Positions 1 to 11,000 of a stretch of 64,000 nt of DNA are shown in pieces (position 1 is the first letter of the stretch; each line of letters begins with the position of its first letter). The position numbers and the translations under genes are program-made. The notes beneath the pieces were generated by a model that saw only the letters and a program-made list of their open reading frames with translations, had not been told where the DNA came from and did not search any database. The stretch is from Epithemia pelagica (Eukaryota; Bacillariophyta; Bacillariophyceae; Surirellales; Surirellaceae). Where the stretch lies: NCBI GenBank assembly GCA_946965045.2, contig OX337229.1:3162001-3226000 (forward strand), in the 5' to 3' direction.

Positions 1-270
1 TCACGGATCCGCGTATTCTGCCGGAACAATACCAAGTATGATTTGCTCACACATGTTTTCGAACAGTGGATCAGCAGGATCCGCGACAAGTTTTGCCCAT
101 CACCATGTCCTAATGTGCACGAGGTTACAGCCGCAGCTGTTTCCCAATCTCTTTCCCAGTCTCCATGTTCTCCTGACCGCAGCTTAGCTGACAGGGACTC
201 GTTCGATGACCTCGATGGATCCCCTCAGATATTTGTCATGAACTCACCCGATTCACGAAATGAAACATGA
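1..270 (+). CDS. C-terminal fragment of an unknown protein, cut by the left edge
   Basis: The frame beginning at base 1 is open without a stop to the TGA at 268-270, about 89 codons. It begins Arg/Asn-rich and ends in a Ser/Asp-rich tail (ending DSRNET). No ATG is needed inside the window because the gene would start to the left. It would be convergent with the NAD(P)-binding gene at 399-1040, a normal arrangement here. I do not recognise the family. The evidence is only an open frame of plausible protein composition, so it could also be a chance frame in a 3' region. Confidence 0.35.
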   Translation, partial: SRIRVFCRNNTKYDLLTHVFEQWISRIRDKFCPSPCPNVHEVTAAAVSQSLSQSPCSPDRSLADRDSFDDLDGSPQIFVMNSPDSRNET

Positions 271-398
271 ACATGAACCTTTGCACTCCAAGTTTCTTAG
301 TCAAGGCGTTAATCATAAATTCCGTAGAGCACAACTCAGGTTTATCTGAAAGGGATTCATAGTCTATGCTGCTATCGGGAGTTCCACTCATCAAGCTT

Positions 399-1040
399 TT
401 AATCCTTGCGTCGCAACTCCTCCATGGCGTCCAGAATCGCGGCACAAGAATCCTCCATTCGATTCGCCGCAATTCTCAGGCATTTGCTATTCACGCAATT
501 TGTCTTCACCATCTCTTCGCAAAGGCTTATTCTCTTCTTTTTGAAAGACGGCGCTACTCGCGGCTCCACAATCTTAAGGTCCGACTCAGTAGGATTAACG
601 GTAATATGAACGACTGTTGGATTGAACTGCAGAGACTCTCGCACCAAACGCTCGCAAGCCATGGACCTTTGCTCCGTGTAGCCACCATACATGTGAACTA
701 CAACATCGGCATTGGCCAAGGTATCTTGCTGCCATCCGACCCAATCTTGTCCCACAATATCAAGCAAATCACCGCCGTCCCAATCCCTCAATGACACATG
801 AGGGTTGTCTTGCAAGAAGCGTTCTCCAACCCAACCAAACTGTGACGAAGCCCGGTTGGGAGCGCCCGCGAGGAACGCGTTACGACAAAGACTTGTGACG
901 CGATCGTTCATCGGCAAACGTGGTGCCAACGCCTGGGCTAAGGGTCCAGTTCCACCTGCCAAAACAACATTCAATCCAACGCAATTTCCAATCAACGTAA
1001 AAGTTACTGAAACGATCAAGAGAAGGTTGCCCGAAAACAT
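399..1040 (-). CDS. secretory-pathway NAD(P)-binding (SDR-like) protein
   Basis: A 213-residue protein. The first 22 or so residues are a hydrophobic signal peptide (FSGNLLLIVSVTFTLIG). A Rossmann glycine motif follows at about residues 27-36 (VVLAGGTGPL), then an alternation of strands and helices typical of extended or atypical short-chain dehydrogenases. A DWDGGD segment near residue 90 and a YGGYTEQR segment near residue 118 are distinctive, but I cannot tie them to a named reaction. No YxxxK catalytic pair is evident, so it may bind the nucleotide without being a classical dehydrogenase. The leader points to ER entry; a plastid destination is possible but there is no clear ASAF-type motif. 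The start is an ATG at 1040. It is divergent from the EAPP-like gene, with 227 bp shared upstream. Confidence 0.8.
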   Translation of the reverse strand: MFSGNLLLIVSVTFTLIGNCVGLNVVLAGGTGPLAQALAPRLPMNDRVTSLCRNAFLAGAPNRASSQFGWVGERFLQDNPHVSLRDWDGGDLLDIVGQDWVGWQQDTLANADVVVHMYGGYTEQRSMACERLVRESLQFNPTVVHITVNPTESDLKIVEPRVAPSFKKKRISLCEEMVKTNCVNSKCLRIAANRMEDSCAAILDAMEELRRKD

Positions 1041-1267
1041 GGTGCCACCAACGTTCTGTTGCGTCTCTTCAATGGTGAAAGGTGAAAGAAGAAAGAAGTA
1101 AGCGAAGAAGCGAAAGAAGGCGAGAAGGGCAACTTCAACATCTCCCAGTGCGACTGGCGCATTTATCAGTCGCGATTATCACAAAATCAGTCGCATGGCG
1201 GCTTCCACAATGGACCACAAAAAGCAAAGATATCGGTGTTTGCTAAGAGGTCTCAGCAAGAATAGGA

Positions 1268-2017
1268 ATGGTCCAACCTATCGTTACTTCAGGCGAGGAA
1301 TCACCGATCCAAAGCGATCATTCTCACGACCAAACAGAGGAGGAATCTGACGAAGATGGTGACTGTGTAAATTCTGAAAATCCCCGACGGCGACAGAGTT
1401 CGAGGACATTTGACATGGAAGACGATGACTGTGAAAACAATTTCTCTGCGAATCTTGAGAAAGATCATTTGTATGACGAGAATGCCGACAAAGAAGACGA
1501 AGCGTTTGTGCAGCAACACCTTCGGCAGGGGGTGACACCATCACTGCATGATCAATCAACGGCGAGATCACCTGATCAAAGTGGGACGTCAAACACTGAA
1601 AGGCAAAATATCACCAAAAGCAAAACGGATACAGTGTTGTCATGCCCATGCTGTTTTTTGACCGTATGTATGGATTGTCAACAACATGAGCGTTATCCAA
1701 ACCAATATCGAGCCATGTTTGTCATGAATATCATTATTCGATGGGATTTAGTGCTAGCCTACGATCGTCGACAAAAACTTTTGGTGCCCTATCAACAACC
1801 AACAACAGCAGCTTCATCTAGCAATCAAGAAACTTCGAACGTGTCCATAATACCTCAACGAGACAGCGACCTCAACCCGATGCAAAGTAATGACACTATC
1901 ACCACAGAAGATGAAATATACTACACGGTTTGCTGTGCCAACTGCAATACTCAGGTGGCCTCACTGGATATGAGGGATGAAGTGTACCATTTCTCCGGTT
2001 GTCTAGTGTCCGCGTGA
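1268..2017 (+). CDS. EAPP: EAPP-like protein (E2F-associated phosphoprotein family)
   Basis: A 249-residue protein. The N-terminal 115 residues are acidic and low complexity (DEDGD, EDDDCEN). The C-terminal part holds the conserved EAPP core. This is a zinc-ribbon-like CPCC...CMDC segment at about residues 126-136, followed by HERYPNQYRAMFV, and then a second Cys pair (CCANC) before a VYHF segment near the end. In animals EAPP is a nuclear protein that binds activating E2F factors and influences cell-cycle transcription. That role in an alga is inference. The start is the first ATG at 1268 and no intron is needed. It is divergent from the NAD(P)-binding gene and convergent with eIF3k. Confidence 0.8.
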   Translation: MVQPIVTSGEESPIQSDHSHDQTEEESDEDGDCVNSENPRRRQSSRTFDMEDDDCENNFSANLEKDHLYDENADKEDEAFVQQHLRQGVTPSLHDQSTARSPDQSGTSNTERQNITKSKTDTVLSCPCCFLTVCMDCQQHERYPNQYRAMFVMNIIIRWDLVLAYDRRQKLLVPYQQPTTAASSSNQETSNVSIIPQRDSDLNPMQSNDTITTEDEIYYTVCCANCNTQVASLDMRDEVYHFSGCLVSA

Positions 2018-2182
2018 CTAAATTATATGCATAATTCTGTACTTGAGAAAGATCTAGAATCGAAAATCGTATGCCTCGTGGGCTGGGATAAAAATATGTT
2101 AAGATCAGGGCTGTCTTCCAAACTGATATTCGTACTCGCAAGTCGGCAAAAGTTCCACGACTCCTGGCAGCGGCTTTGACGA

Positions 2183-2848
2183 CTATTGCGCGATTTTAGA
2201 CATGAGAGAACTAATCGCAGAAAAGTCAACACTTTCTTGGTACACACGTTGTCTTTTGGTGTTGTTGACAGTACCAACAAAGGAAACCCAGTTGGAATCT
2301 GCCTTCTCCACAACTGAATCATGCTTGAGTGCCACCACTGCCGCATGGGAGTCAACGTTGAGGGCCTTACAAACGAGGTCGGTCGGGGCTTCTTTGCAAG
2401 TAAGAGACATTGCATCGAGAATTGCCTTTTGAAGCTTGGTAACTGATCGGGAAGCTAATTGCGCCAATTCATTATCCTCTGAAGACTTCAGAGACACATA
2501 GGTTTTCCAAAATTCAGGGAATTTGCAGGCCTCCAACAAGGAGAAGCATTTTTGTATGGTTGAACAAGGATCCTGGGAAGCGATGCTTGATGGTATCATG
2601 TACCCCAGAGCGACAAAATCCGTATTAGGGAATTCCAGTGCTGCCAACAAGGATGCTCTAGCAACATTCTCATTTTTGGTGAGATGAGGAAAGAGTTGGT
2701 ACAGTTTTATGAGCCGTCGAACGCTGTCACCCATGTACGGAGTATCCCCTCGCATCTGTGCCAACAGATGCTCTTCCAGCTGGGGAGCAGCGTTTGGGCT
2801 GTAACTTTGATTTTCAAGAATATCTTTGATTTCTTCCTCGAGCGCCAT
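2183..2848 (-). CDS. EIF3K: translation initiation factor eIF3 subunit K
   Basis: A 221-residue protein, close to the usual 218 or so residues of eIF3k. The start is placed at ATG 2848 (MALEEEIKDIL); the longer open frame upstream begins only with GTG. It shows the eIF3k layout: an N-terminal helical HEAT-like half (LIKLYQLFPHL) and then the CSN8/PSMD8-like winged-helix half. It ends with the family signature at the C-terminus, a VxFSAISSLM segment equivalent to VEKIDFDSVSSIM in animals. eIF3k is a non-core helical subunit of the eIF3 complex on the 40S ribosome. The gene is intronless and convergent with the EAPP-like gene (165 bp apart). Confidence 0.85.
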   Translation of the reverse strand: MALEEEIKDILENQSYSPNAAPQLEEHLLAQMRGDTPYMGDSVRRLIKLYQLFPHLTKNENVARASLLAALEFPNTDFVALGYMIPSSIASQDPCSTIQKCFSLLEACKFPEFWKTYVSLKSSEDNELAQLASRSVTKLQKAILDAMSLTCKEAPTDLVCKALNVDSHAAVVALKHDSVVEKADSNWVSFVGTVNNTKRQRVYQESVDFSAISSLMSKIAQ

Positions 2849-3329
2849 TGTGACAATGACAAGGTATATCACTTGTTGGTTCCCTTGTGTTGTCTTACCA
2901 CACTTGCAACAGTTGTCAGTGTTTGACTTGTGGCTTGTAGCTTGTATGATGAGGCCGTCTGCTCAAGTGTCCCGATTTTGTCGTTTTCGCTTTTTTCTCA
3001 CCCTTCTCTTTCTCCGGATTTTTAGCTTTTGTCAACGGGACTGACCATGTCTCAACTTTTCATTCGTCACCCCACTGCCACCATACACGTCTTCGGCTGA
3101 CGACGATTCGATTGTTGACAAAACATCACAGATGTGCGATTGATGTGTTTTTGCATGCAGCACGTATTGATCTGTCCCTGTGTTGGATAGTTGTGATTGC
3201 CACAACCTTCTATTCATATAGTGTCAGTTGAGCTGCTGAGTGTATTCCTATGCAGACCAATTCCCGGTTTTGCTAGTGCGATCGAGTGGTCTATAATATT
3301 GAGTCGGTCAGCATCTCAGCTCGGGTGCT
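2849..3329. promoter_or_regulatory. divergent intergenic region between eIF3k and the EF-hand gene
   Basis: About 480 bp between two divergently transcribed genes. It should hold both promoters. I see no RNA gene, no strong repeat and no convincing ORF; short open frames here lack any recognisable protein pattern. Confidence 0.4.
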
Positions 3330-5942
3330 ATGTGTGCTTCAATCAGCTTACCCAGAGCATGGTCTTGCGTTACGGCTTCTCTATTGGTTCTGCATCTGAT
3401 ATCCACTTTTGGGACGCAAGCTGCTTTGTTGGAACCCTCATGCCGATTCACCAAGAGCAGTGTTGGTCATGCCTGCTTTCCATCTGGGAGCGATTCCCGA
3501 ATAGCTCGTACTTCTGTTGTGACGCTCTATGGACACGACATTTTGGTGCAACAAGATGAAATTCATGCGTTCAATGCACAAGATGTTGACTGTCATAATC
3601 ACGACTTTGACAGGCATTTGGAAAATTTCATATTGCAGCCTTTTGACTATAGTTTGAGAGATGGAGAGGACGAACCATATAGCCACACTGGAAGTTCTGC
3701 TAATTTTTCAAGTGCTGGCGATATCACGTCGTATTATGAGCCAGTCGACATTTCTCTGGAATCAATGGACCAGACCTTGTCTTCTAAAATCCAAGGAGAT
3801 GTTTTAATGCATGAGCTCAATGGACACAGCCACAACAGAAATGACACTGTTGCGAACGACTTGGACTCACTCATAGCAGAGAAGGAATCTGGCGGCAAGT
3901 CGCGAATATGGATGTCGCATAGATCAATTTGGCAACGGAGAAATGCTAGAAGTGCCGAGGAAGGAATCCGACGAGAAAAGCTACCACAGCTTTCCTCCTT
4001 GCTTCTGGAAAAGGCCAAGGCTCTTGATGTTCAAAGTCCTCGATATGCCGCGAGAACGATTGCCGGTCTGGTCAGTGCCCTTGCGGAAGAAGTAAATGAT
4101 TTGGATGTGGAAGTTGTTACACAGCCAGATACACCTTTCTGGGATAAACATGTGGACGAAGTGAGGATAAGCTTCTCGAGGCTCGGCTTCTCTCCAATCA
4201 AAATGAGAGGTTTACATCATGCGATCGAAGAATACAGTGACAAATATCCAGATTGCGTAGACTCAGATTTCTCAAAGAAGTTGCAGGACCTTTCCTGTGC
4301 TGATGAGGCGTTCAAACAAATTGATGTGGACAATTCAGGCTTCCTGGATCGAGACGAAATCGGGGAAGCATTGATCTTGGCTTCTGGTGCAACAGATGAG
4401 GGAGATGATCGCCGAATTATTGAAGAGCTGGCATCTGATTTACTTGAGCTCTATGATGTTAACGGGGACGGTGTGATTAGTAGGGGAGAATATCAGTTGA
4501 TGGTGGAAGACATGGCCGCACTAGTGCAAAAGCAACAAGAACAACCTGCACAGAAAAATAATCGAGATGAGCGCCCGAGTGAAATGGGTGCCTCGAACGG
4601 TACAATTGGAGCGGTGCGACAGTTTTTTGGAAATATCTTTTCTCGGGAAAAAAATGGGCAAGACGATGATGAAGCCACCGATCCCATATCAAGTGGGATG
4701 AACGAATTTTCGGTCCACGGAGATGACTCCTCTGAAATGAATCATTCAGAATACGTGATCAACACTTCCGAATCGGTAGAGATGATAGAGTCGATGGGCA
4801 AGTCTTTGGGATCCGTAACACTTTCGGATTTGAAGCTGGATCTGCGGAGACTTGTATTTGGGGCTGTACCTGTGATCAAGCATATAACGCCGGGAGGGCC
4901 TCTCATTCTGGAACCATTCACTGTCACAGTAACAGCTTCATTTGATCGCGAGGACATCATGAAGTCGTCATTGCTGGAGGCCGGGTTATCCCAACTTATT
5001 GGGCTGGTTTTGCGACGGCGGGTGCGATCATTGCGAGACCTCACAGATTTGGCTGTTCTCTTCGGTCGTGACTATAAACTCACTTCAAAGAATGCCCCAG
5101 TCACTGAAGTTGTTGAATTGAGCAATGTAGAATTTGATGAGATGAACCGATTAGTGATGACTGGTCGAGCAAAGGTTCGGACTCGCCCAGGTGCTCCAAC
5201 AATTGACCAGGCCTTTAAGGTCAGGGCCAAGTTAGGGACGCGGAAAGGTGGAAGATTTATTCGCCTGGTTGAACCAGAGCTTGCTTTTGTCTTGGAATGC
5301 CCAAAGACTCTGGAAGAGGGGTAAGTTTCGTTTTCGTTCGTCCATTTCCCATTCTTGTCAATCCTCAACCACGCGCTTTTTAGCATTTCTGCTGCTTGTA
5401 CAAAGATGAACATCAATGCTCCTCCACGCCCAAAGCCTTTATACTCGTTCTTTCCTATTTATTCACCGTTTAAACCAGATGATAACGATGGTTTCGATCT
5501 CGGGGACGACAACGCTATTCGCAACATCTACATTCAAGATGGAGCACTCCGATTTGAGCTGAGTACGGTGCTTCGGCCTGGTCGATTTCTCGGAAGCCAC
5601 TACATAGCATTCACATTGCCGTTTCGTACGTTCATCATTACGCTGGACCGCGTAAAGGAAGGCATCCGTGCTGCTCGAAAAGCAAAGAAACTCAAACGAC
5701 AACAAGAACGGAAACGTCAATCTGAAGGATACGTTGAAACCAAAGTTGAGCAATCGGTGGACTCTGATAGTTTGCGGAAAAAGTCAGCACGAAGGCGCCC
5801 CCCTCGGAAAAGCTTCTTTAGTCGATTCGTGGATGGATACATGCAGGCAGACCGTGACGAGCCCGACCGCGCAAAGGTTACTACAGCTATTCGAGACTTT
5901 TTTGGACGTCAAACAGGTGACAGCAGCAGCACAGATCGATGA
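3330..5942 (+). CDS. secreted or organellar protein with two EF-hands and a possible lipid-binding domain
   Basis: Two exons, 3330-5320 and 5384-5942, with a 63-bp GT-AG intron (GTAAGT...TTTTAG) that preserves the frame, giving 849 residues. The N-terminus is a signal-peptide-like leader (VTASLLVLHLISTFG). Two canonical calcium-binding EF loops lie near residue 332 (DVDNSGFLDRDE) and residue 376 (DVNGDGVISRGE), so calcium sensing is well supported. The region from about residue 510 onward has alternating beta segments (VSVTLSDLKLDL-like, FTVTVTASF) and resembles LmeA/DUF2993 lipid-binding proteins, but that match is weak. The C-terminus is very basic (RKKSARRRPPRKSFFSR). It is divergent from eIF3k. 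What it binds or regulates is unknown. Confidence 0.75.
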
Positions 5943-6226
5943 TAGCCTCTTTTGACTATTCAGAGTTCTTCCAGTCCATCAGGACCAAGGAAGGGTGCGT
6001 TTCACTATCTTGCGCATGACTCATGAGATCGTACCATTGCAAATTTTCTGAATCGATTATGTCAGTCTTCTTGCTTGGCATAGCGTACGAACGCTTAGTC
6101 CACCTCACACTTCACAACCACCCCTCTCAAATTTTAGATACAGAAACGGGCGAAGTCCGCATAAAATGTTAATACCATCACCATAGAAGAACTTCATATG
6201 TCCCAAGGGGAATTTGCCCACACGAT

Positions 6227-6895
6227 CTACCTGTGTTTTGAAATAGAGGTATGGCCCATTTTCTCAACTCTATCAATAAGAGAATCGACAGCTTGGGTAA
6301 AAAGTTCACTTCGAATAGGCATTTCGAGTTCATAGAACGGGTCTAACAGAAACAAAATGAAGAGTGAGCAAACACGTTTGGTGTTATCTGGGCACAGGGC
6401 ACGGACGAGCAAAGACAAGGATAGAGCATTATTTTTGTACCTTTGCAAACACATTCTGCGTAAAGGACGTAGATCTCCCTTAGCACACTGTCAAGATCCA
6501 CTGTGGCTCCAGGTTCAGCTGTTATGACAAATTTAATTCCAGTGACAGTTTGCAAACACCGAAGCTCCATTCCACCAGCCACAATTCTTTCAATGCCGTC
6601 ATCGGCACCAGCTGTAAAGACAAGGGGGACAGAGAATGAGAATCAAAGATCTCCCACCACTCCGTACCGACGAATGATACCTCAATATAGCTTTAACAGT
6701 GGAATACTTACAGACATTTTTCCCGTTAGGTAAGCGAAGCGGAGACGCTTCGGAGGCAATTGCATGCAGTGAATGGAATGTCGAACCAATGCGCAAAAAT
6801 TCATTGGTGCTGATCTTCGGAGCTCTGGCTGACAACGGTCGGTGATGGATCAGCCCACCACTCTTGTTGACGATGAAGAGATGCAGAAAACCCAT
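6227..6895 (-). CDS. TRAPPC4: TRAPP complex subunit 4 (Trs23/synbindin)
   Basis: Three exons (6895-6712, 6611-6441, 6342-6227) joined by two GT-AG introns of 100 and 98 bp give a 156-residue protein. Exon 1 supplies the longin-like start (FLHLFIVNKSGGLI) and STFHSLHAIA. Exon 2 supplies LQTVTGIKFVITAEPG and the REIYVLYAE helix. Exon 3 supplies DPFYELEMPIRSELF, the strongest family signature. Trs23 is a core subunit of the TRAPP tethering complexes that activate Rab1/Ypt1 at ER-Golgi membranes. It is shorter than the 219-residue animal and yeast proteins because the PDZ-like insert is absent, as in plants. The start is the ATG at 6895. Confidence 0.9.
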
Positions 6896-7819
6896 ATTTA
6901 CTGCCTATTGATATGAAAGTGGATCAACAGAGATCTACACTTTCTCTAATCTGCCTTTAGGAGAAATCAGGAAACCCGAGACCTTTCGGCCGAGCTGCAG
7001 CCTACAGCATAGCATGGGTAGGCTAGAGAGATGCTTTGCATCACACAACCAAAACCACATCCCGCTCCTATTTTTTCGCTGAAGAGAGAGTCGTCTGTCT
7101 TCAATTTGATATTGAGCAGTTCTAGAGGTATGACTTTAATTGTTAGACGTCGTCTATATTAGATTGCCATCGACCAATCATGCAAGCCCAATTAAATTTC
7201 ATATCTTTACGGTATTCCATTGCAACGATTCTTGGGACGATATCTGGAGTCTCATTTGCCAATGTACGCTTTTCCGATCTTTCATCACTGAATAGTTAGT
7301 GATGACCGCCCTCTTCGTCATGATGATGACCTCCGGAATGTTCCCAAGGAAAGCGCAAGCCAATCAAGACTTCACCATCACAACGAATTCGATGAAAAAC
7401 CCAGAGCCACATTACGACCCCGATAAATTCGGAATACATTGTGAGATTTTCATCGACATACATGAATTTTCTCTCACTGAAATTCGAAAGACGGAGTTAT
7501 GAAAGCAACATGTGGTGAGAAACGCAAGCGAAGCAGCAGTCTTTCTGCGACCGTGATCAAGACCTGACACCTACCCGCCACCCATTCTTCGAATCGCCAT
7601 GTGGTTTGTCGACTGCATCGTTCTGTGCAGCGGTTTTCGAAAAAGCGCGCTATTTACTGCTCGAGAGAACATGGTCGGATGCTTTTTGTTTTTGCTTGTT
7701 GTGGTCCGCCCTTGATGCTTGATGTGTCTCTGTGTTGATGCGGCGCTGATTTATGGACGAAGCTTTATCTCTAACGCTAGTGAGCACTCTACCCACATTC
7801 GTCTTCGTCTTCTATTTTA
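6896..7819. other. intergenic region upstream of TRAPPC4, left flank of the retrotransposon
   Basis: About 920 bp. It should contain the TRAPPC4 promoter, and before the retrotransposon inserted it was probably shared with the DUF819 gene now at 15486. A 67-codon ATG frame at 7299-7502 is present but has no recognisable features. I see no RNA gene. Sequence becomes C/A-rich after about 7.8 kb, which I take as the approximate start of the inserted element. Confidence 0.4.
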
Positions 7820-8067
7820 GGCTTTGCGTACCCCAAGCGTGTCCTCCGCCTCTTATCGTCTCATTCACGAATCCGTACGACTCATAGGGAATCCAAATCT
7901 GTGCGGTCGCGGATTCTCTCCAGAGTCCAGAGATGCCAATAATCCGAGAGAAAAGAACCGAGTCCTGCAATACGGAACAACCGAAAGGGATAGAGTGACC
8001 AAGACGAACCCGCCGGACGACTATCCCCGTAAGCATACCCTCCCGCGCCCCTGCCCCCCTCTCCACG

Positions 8068-11000
8068 ATGGTGGAAAGCGCGGACCCACCGTGGGCGTTA
8101 CCGGTAAACCCAACTTCGCCCCACCCCACGGTAAAAACACGCACCATGCCCTTCGGGCTCGCTCCCATCCGAGCACCTCCGCCGATCCAGGACGACCGGC
8201 TCCCGTCACGCAGGGCGAACAACAACAACACCATGGACAAACTCCATGGTCTTCGATACTGCAATCGAAACAAGGACAATAGTCGACAAAGACGCCATGG
8301 TCGAACCCCTCCCCTGGCCACCACCCAAAACACCCCGATCGCCAAAAGCCGGCGTCCGACCGCCCCACCAGCCACACCAGGCCAACAAAGAGCCAAAACA
8401 ACCACACCACCTCGGTCCAAACAACCAGCAACGGAACCCAAAGCCTCGCACGACGACAACAAACCAAGACGTCACCAACCAACCATGCCAGATCCCAGCA
8501 AGCCAGGCCACCTCCGTAATACCACAAAATCGGTCGCCACCCAGACAGACAACCGGTACTCCGACAACCCGCCACGTCGACATCCAACCGTCGACATGGC
8601 CAGCATCGCCAACAAACACCACCGGAAAAACGAGCACACTCATCCGACATCCTCAAACCCGCTCACAATGCCGAACAGGTTCAAGTCGTCATTGGAAATC
8701 AACGAGAACACAACGCCCACCGGAACTCAAGCCGCCAGTATGCAAGCCCATTCGAAACTCGCCCACTCCTCCAGAAAGAAGCCGGCTTCCGCCATGCTCC
8801 GCTCTGCCACCACCCGCTCCCAGACGGGAGCACACAAGAAAGGGGGGACCGCTCCCGACGAAGCAAACCCTAACCAGCAAGCTATCCAAGGTAACACCAC
8901 GCTCGCTGCAGTCAACCGCCGCGAACAAGACGTCAACCCCATCACACCAGACCCGGTCCAGCGCAAGAAAAACCAAAACATTCACTCAACCAAAAAACCC
9001 ACCGAAAAAAACCCAGAAAAAGAACAACAAAACAACCAGAACAACACCACCGCCACTAACACCCCGAACAACAACCAGCACCCCCACAACCAAGCCCACA
9101 ACCAAGAAGAAAACACCAACAACGACACCAACACCCACAACCAAGGAGAAAACACCAACAACGAAACCAACAACGACAACACCACGGCAGCAGAAGCCAC
9201 CAACCCCAACCACGACACCGACAACACAGCAAACACTCAGGACGACATCAACCGCCATACCTCCAACACGGCAACACCACCCCGTCGATTCCACCACTCC
9301 AACCGCATCACCACTGCCCACACGACGCCACCGCACGACAACGAAGCATACGCCACCACCGACCACGACGACGACGGGCAAGACATCGACGACACCACCA
9401 ACGCCACACCCTCGACAACGACACCCCTCCCTCCGCCAATTCGAAACCCCTACAAGTCCCCGACCACCAAACCTCTCACTCACAGCGGAACCTCCAACAA
9501 AGACCCACCCGCAGCAATCCACCTCAACCTGGTCGTCCGTCACAAAGCCAACCACCAGGAAGAAGCTGCCCTCCCACGAATCACCGAAACGGCACTGAAA
9601 CAACACTTTAACCAAGTGTTCAAACACCACGAACCGCGCGAGGACCCCATGTGGCTACGGGTCCACCGCGTCGAGTTCATCGAGACAAAACAACCGGCAC
9701 GAACAAAAGGAAACAACGACAAAGGACCACGCGGCCACAGCTCGTCCTTCCACCTCACCTTGAGCCCTGCGCCAGCGAACGACGCCTTCGACATGGAAAA
9801 CTACCTCGAGCAGGCCCTACGGTTCGCCACACAAATGTGGCACAAACACCACCGCGACGATTTTCGAAACGACGAACACGGCGCACAATGGATTCTCCGC
9901 CATGGAGCACAACAGTCGAACCCAACCTTGAACCCTCGATTCAAGGAATTCGACATCTACATCCCTGCATGCAACAACCGCATCGCAACGACCCAAGGCA
10001 TAATCGCTGGAATCCCAGCCATCGCTGTAAAACACCGCCGCGGATACCTTGACATAACCACCACCATTCACGACCATCTCTTCGGACACCTCCCCAGCCA
10101 GTTCCAACTGTTCGACGACTTCAGCCAACACTTCGGCTGCCGCGACGGCACCTTCAGCGGAGACCTACGCAACAAGCAGCGCGGTCAGGTACCAGTTATC
10201 TATTTCTCCGCGTCCTCCAGGCACAACTTCGAACTCTTTTTACGTGCCTACAACAAATTTCACCAAGCCGCCAAGGGCAACGAAATCACGTGGCGCGAAA
10301 ACGCCCTTCAAATACTTCCAATACCTAAGAACCAACAAACCAGAACCACGACACTAGAGGCCTTGAAGGACCTCGACCAACACTTCGGGGCAAGCGTCCG
10401 CATTCGTCTCTACCCATTGAACGATTTAGCCACCGAAAGCGAGTGGGACGAACTCACAGAAATCCCCCACTACCAGGCAGCCTACCCTGAGTTCACTCAC
10501 CACGACCCAGAACCTATAGCTTATTACCTGCACCTACTCCGCACACCGGACACACACCACCTGAACGCAACAACCATTCGGAACTATCCGGGTTTTCCAA
10601 CGAACATCCTCCGTCCAACCATGGCGTCCACAGTTGCAGCACCACCGGCACCGGGACAGGAAAACACCAACAACGAACTAACCCAACAACAGGCCACACA
10701 TACTTCACGGCTTTTGGACCTCACCCGCCGAATCACACAACGCAACCAGATCAACGGGGAGAACCAAAGTGGCGAAAGCACCACAACCACAACACCTACA
10801 CGGCCAAGGTCCACCACCCCGACAACTCCGCCCCCGAGAAAACGTTCAGCACCATCCACCGACACACCAACAACCAACGACAACGAACACAACAGTGATC
10901 CCTACGAAGACAACTCAAACTGGACGACGGTCGCCGACACCGCCGCCCGCATCATACACAACAGATACAACCAAGACGATTACGAGATCAATGCAGACAG

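Noticed and set aside
7299-7502. 67-codon ATG frame upstream of the retrotransposon
   Set aside because: No family, no domain, no splice continuity; likely chance.
8246-9598. 450-codon frame rich in Thr/Pro on the plus strand within ORF1
   Set aside because: Caused by the C/A-rich, G-poor composition, which removes stop codons in other frames; no recognisable protein features.
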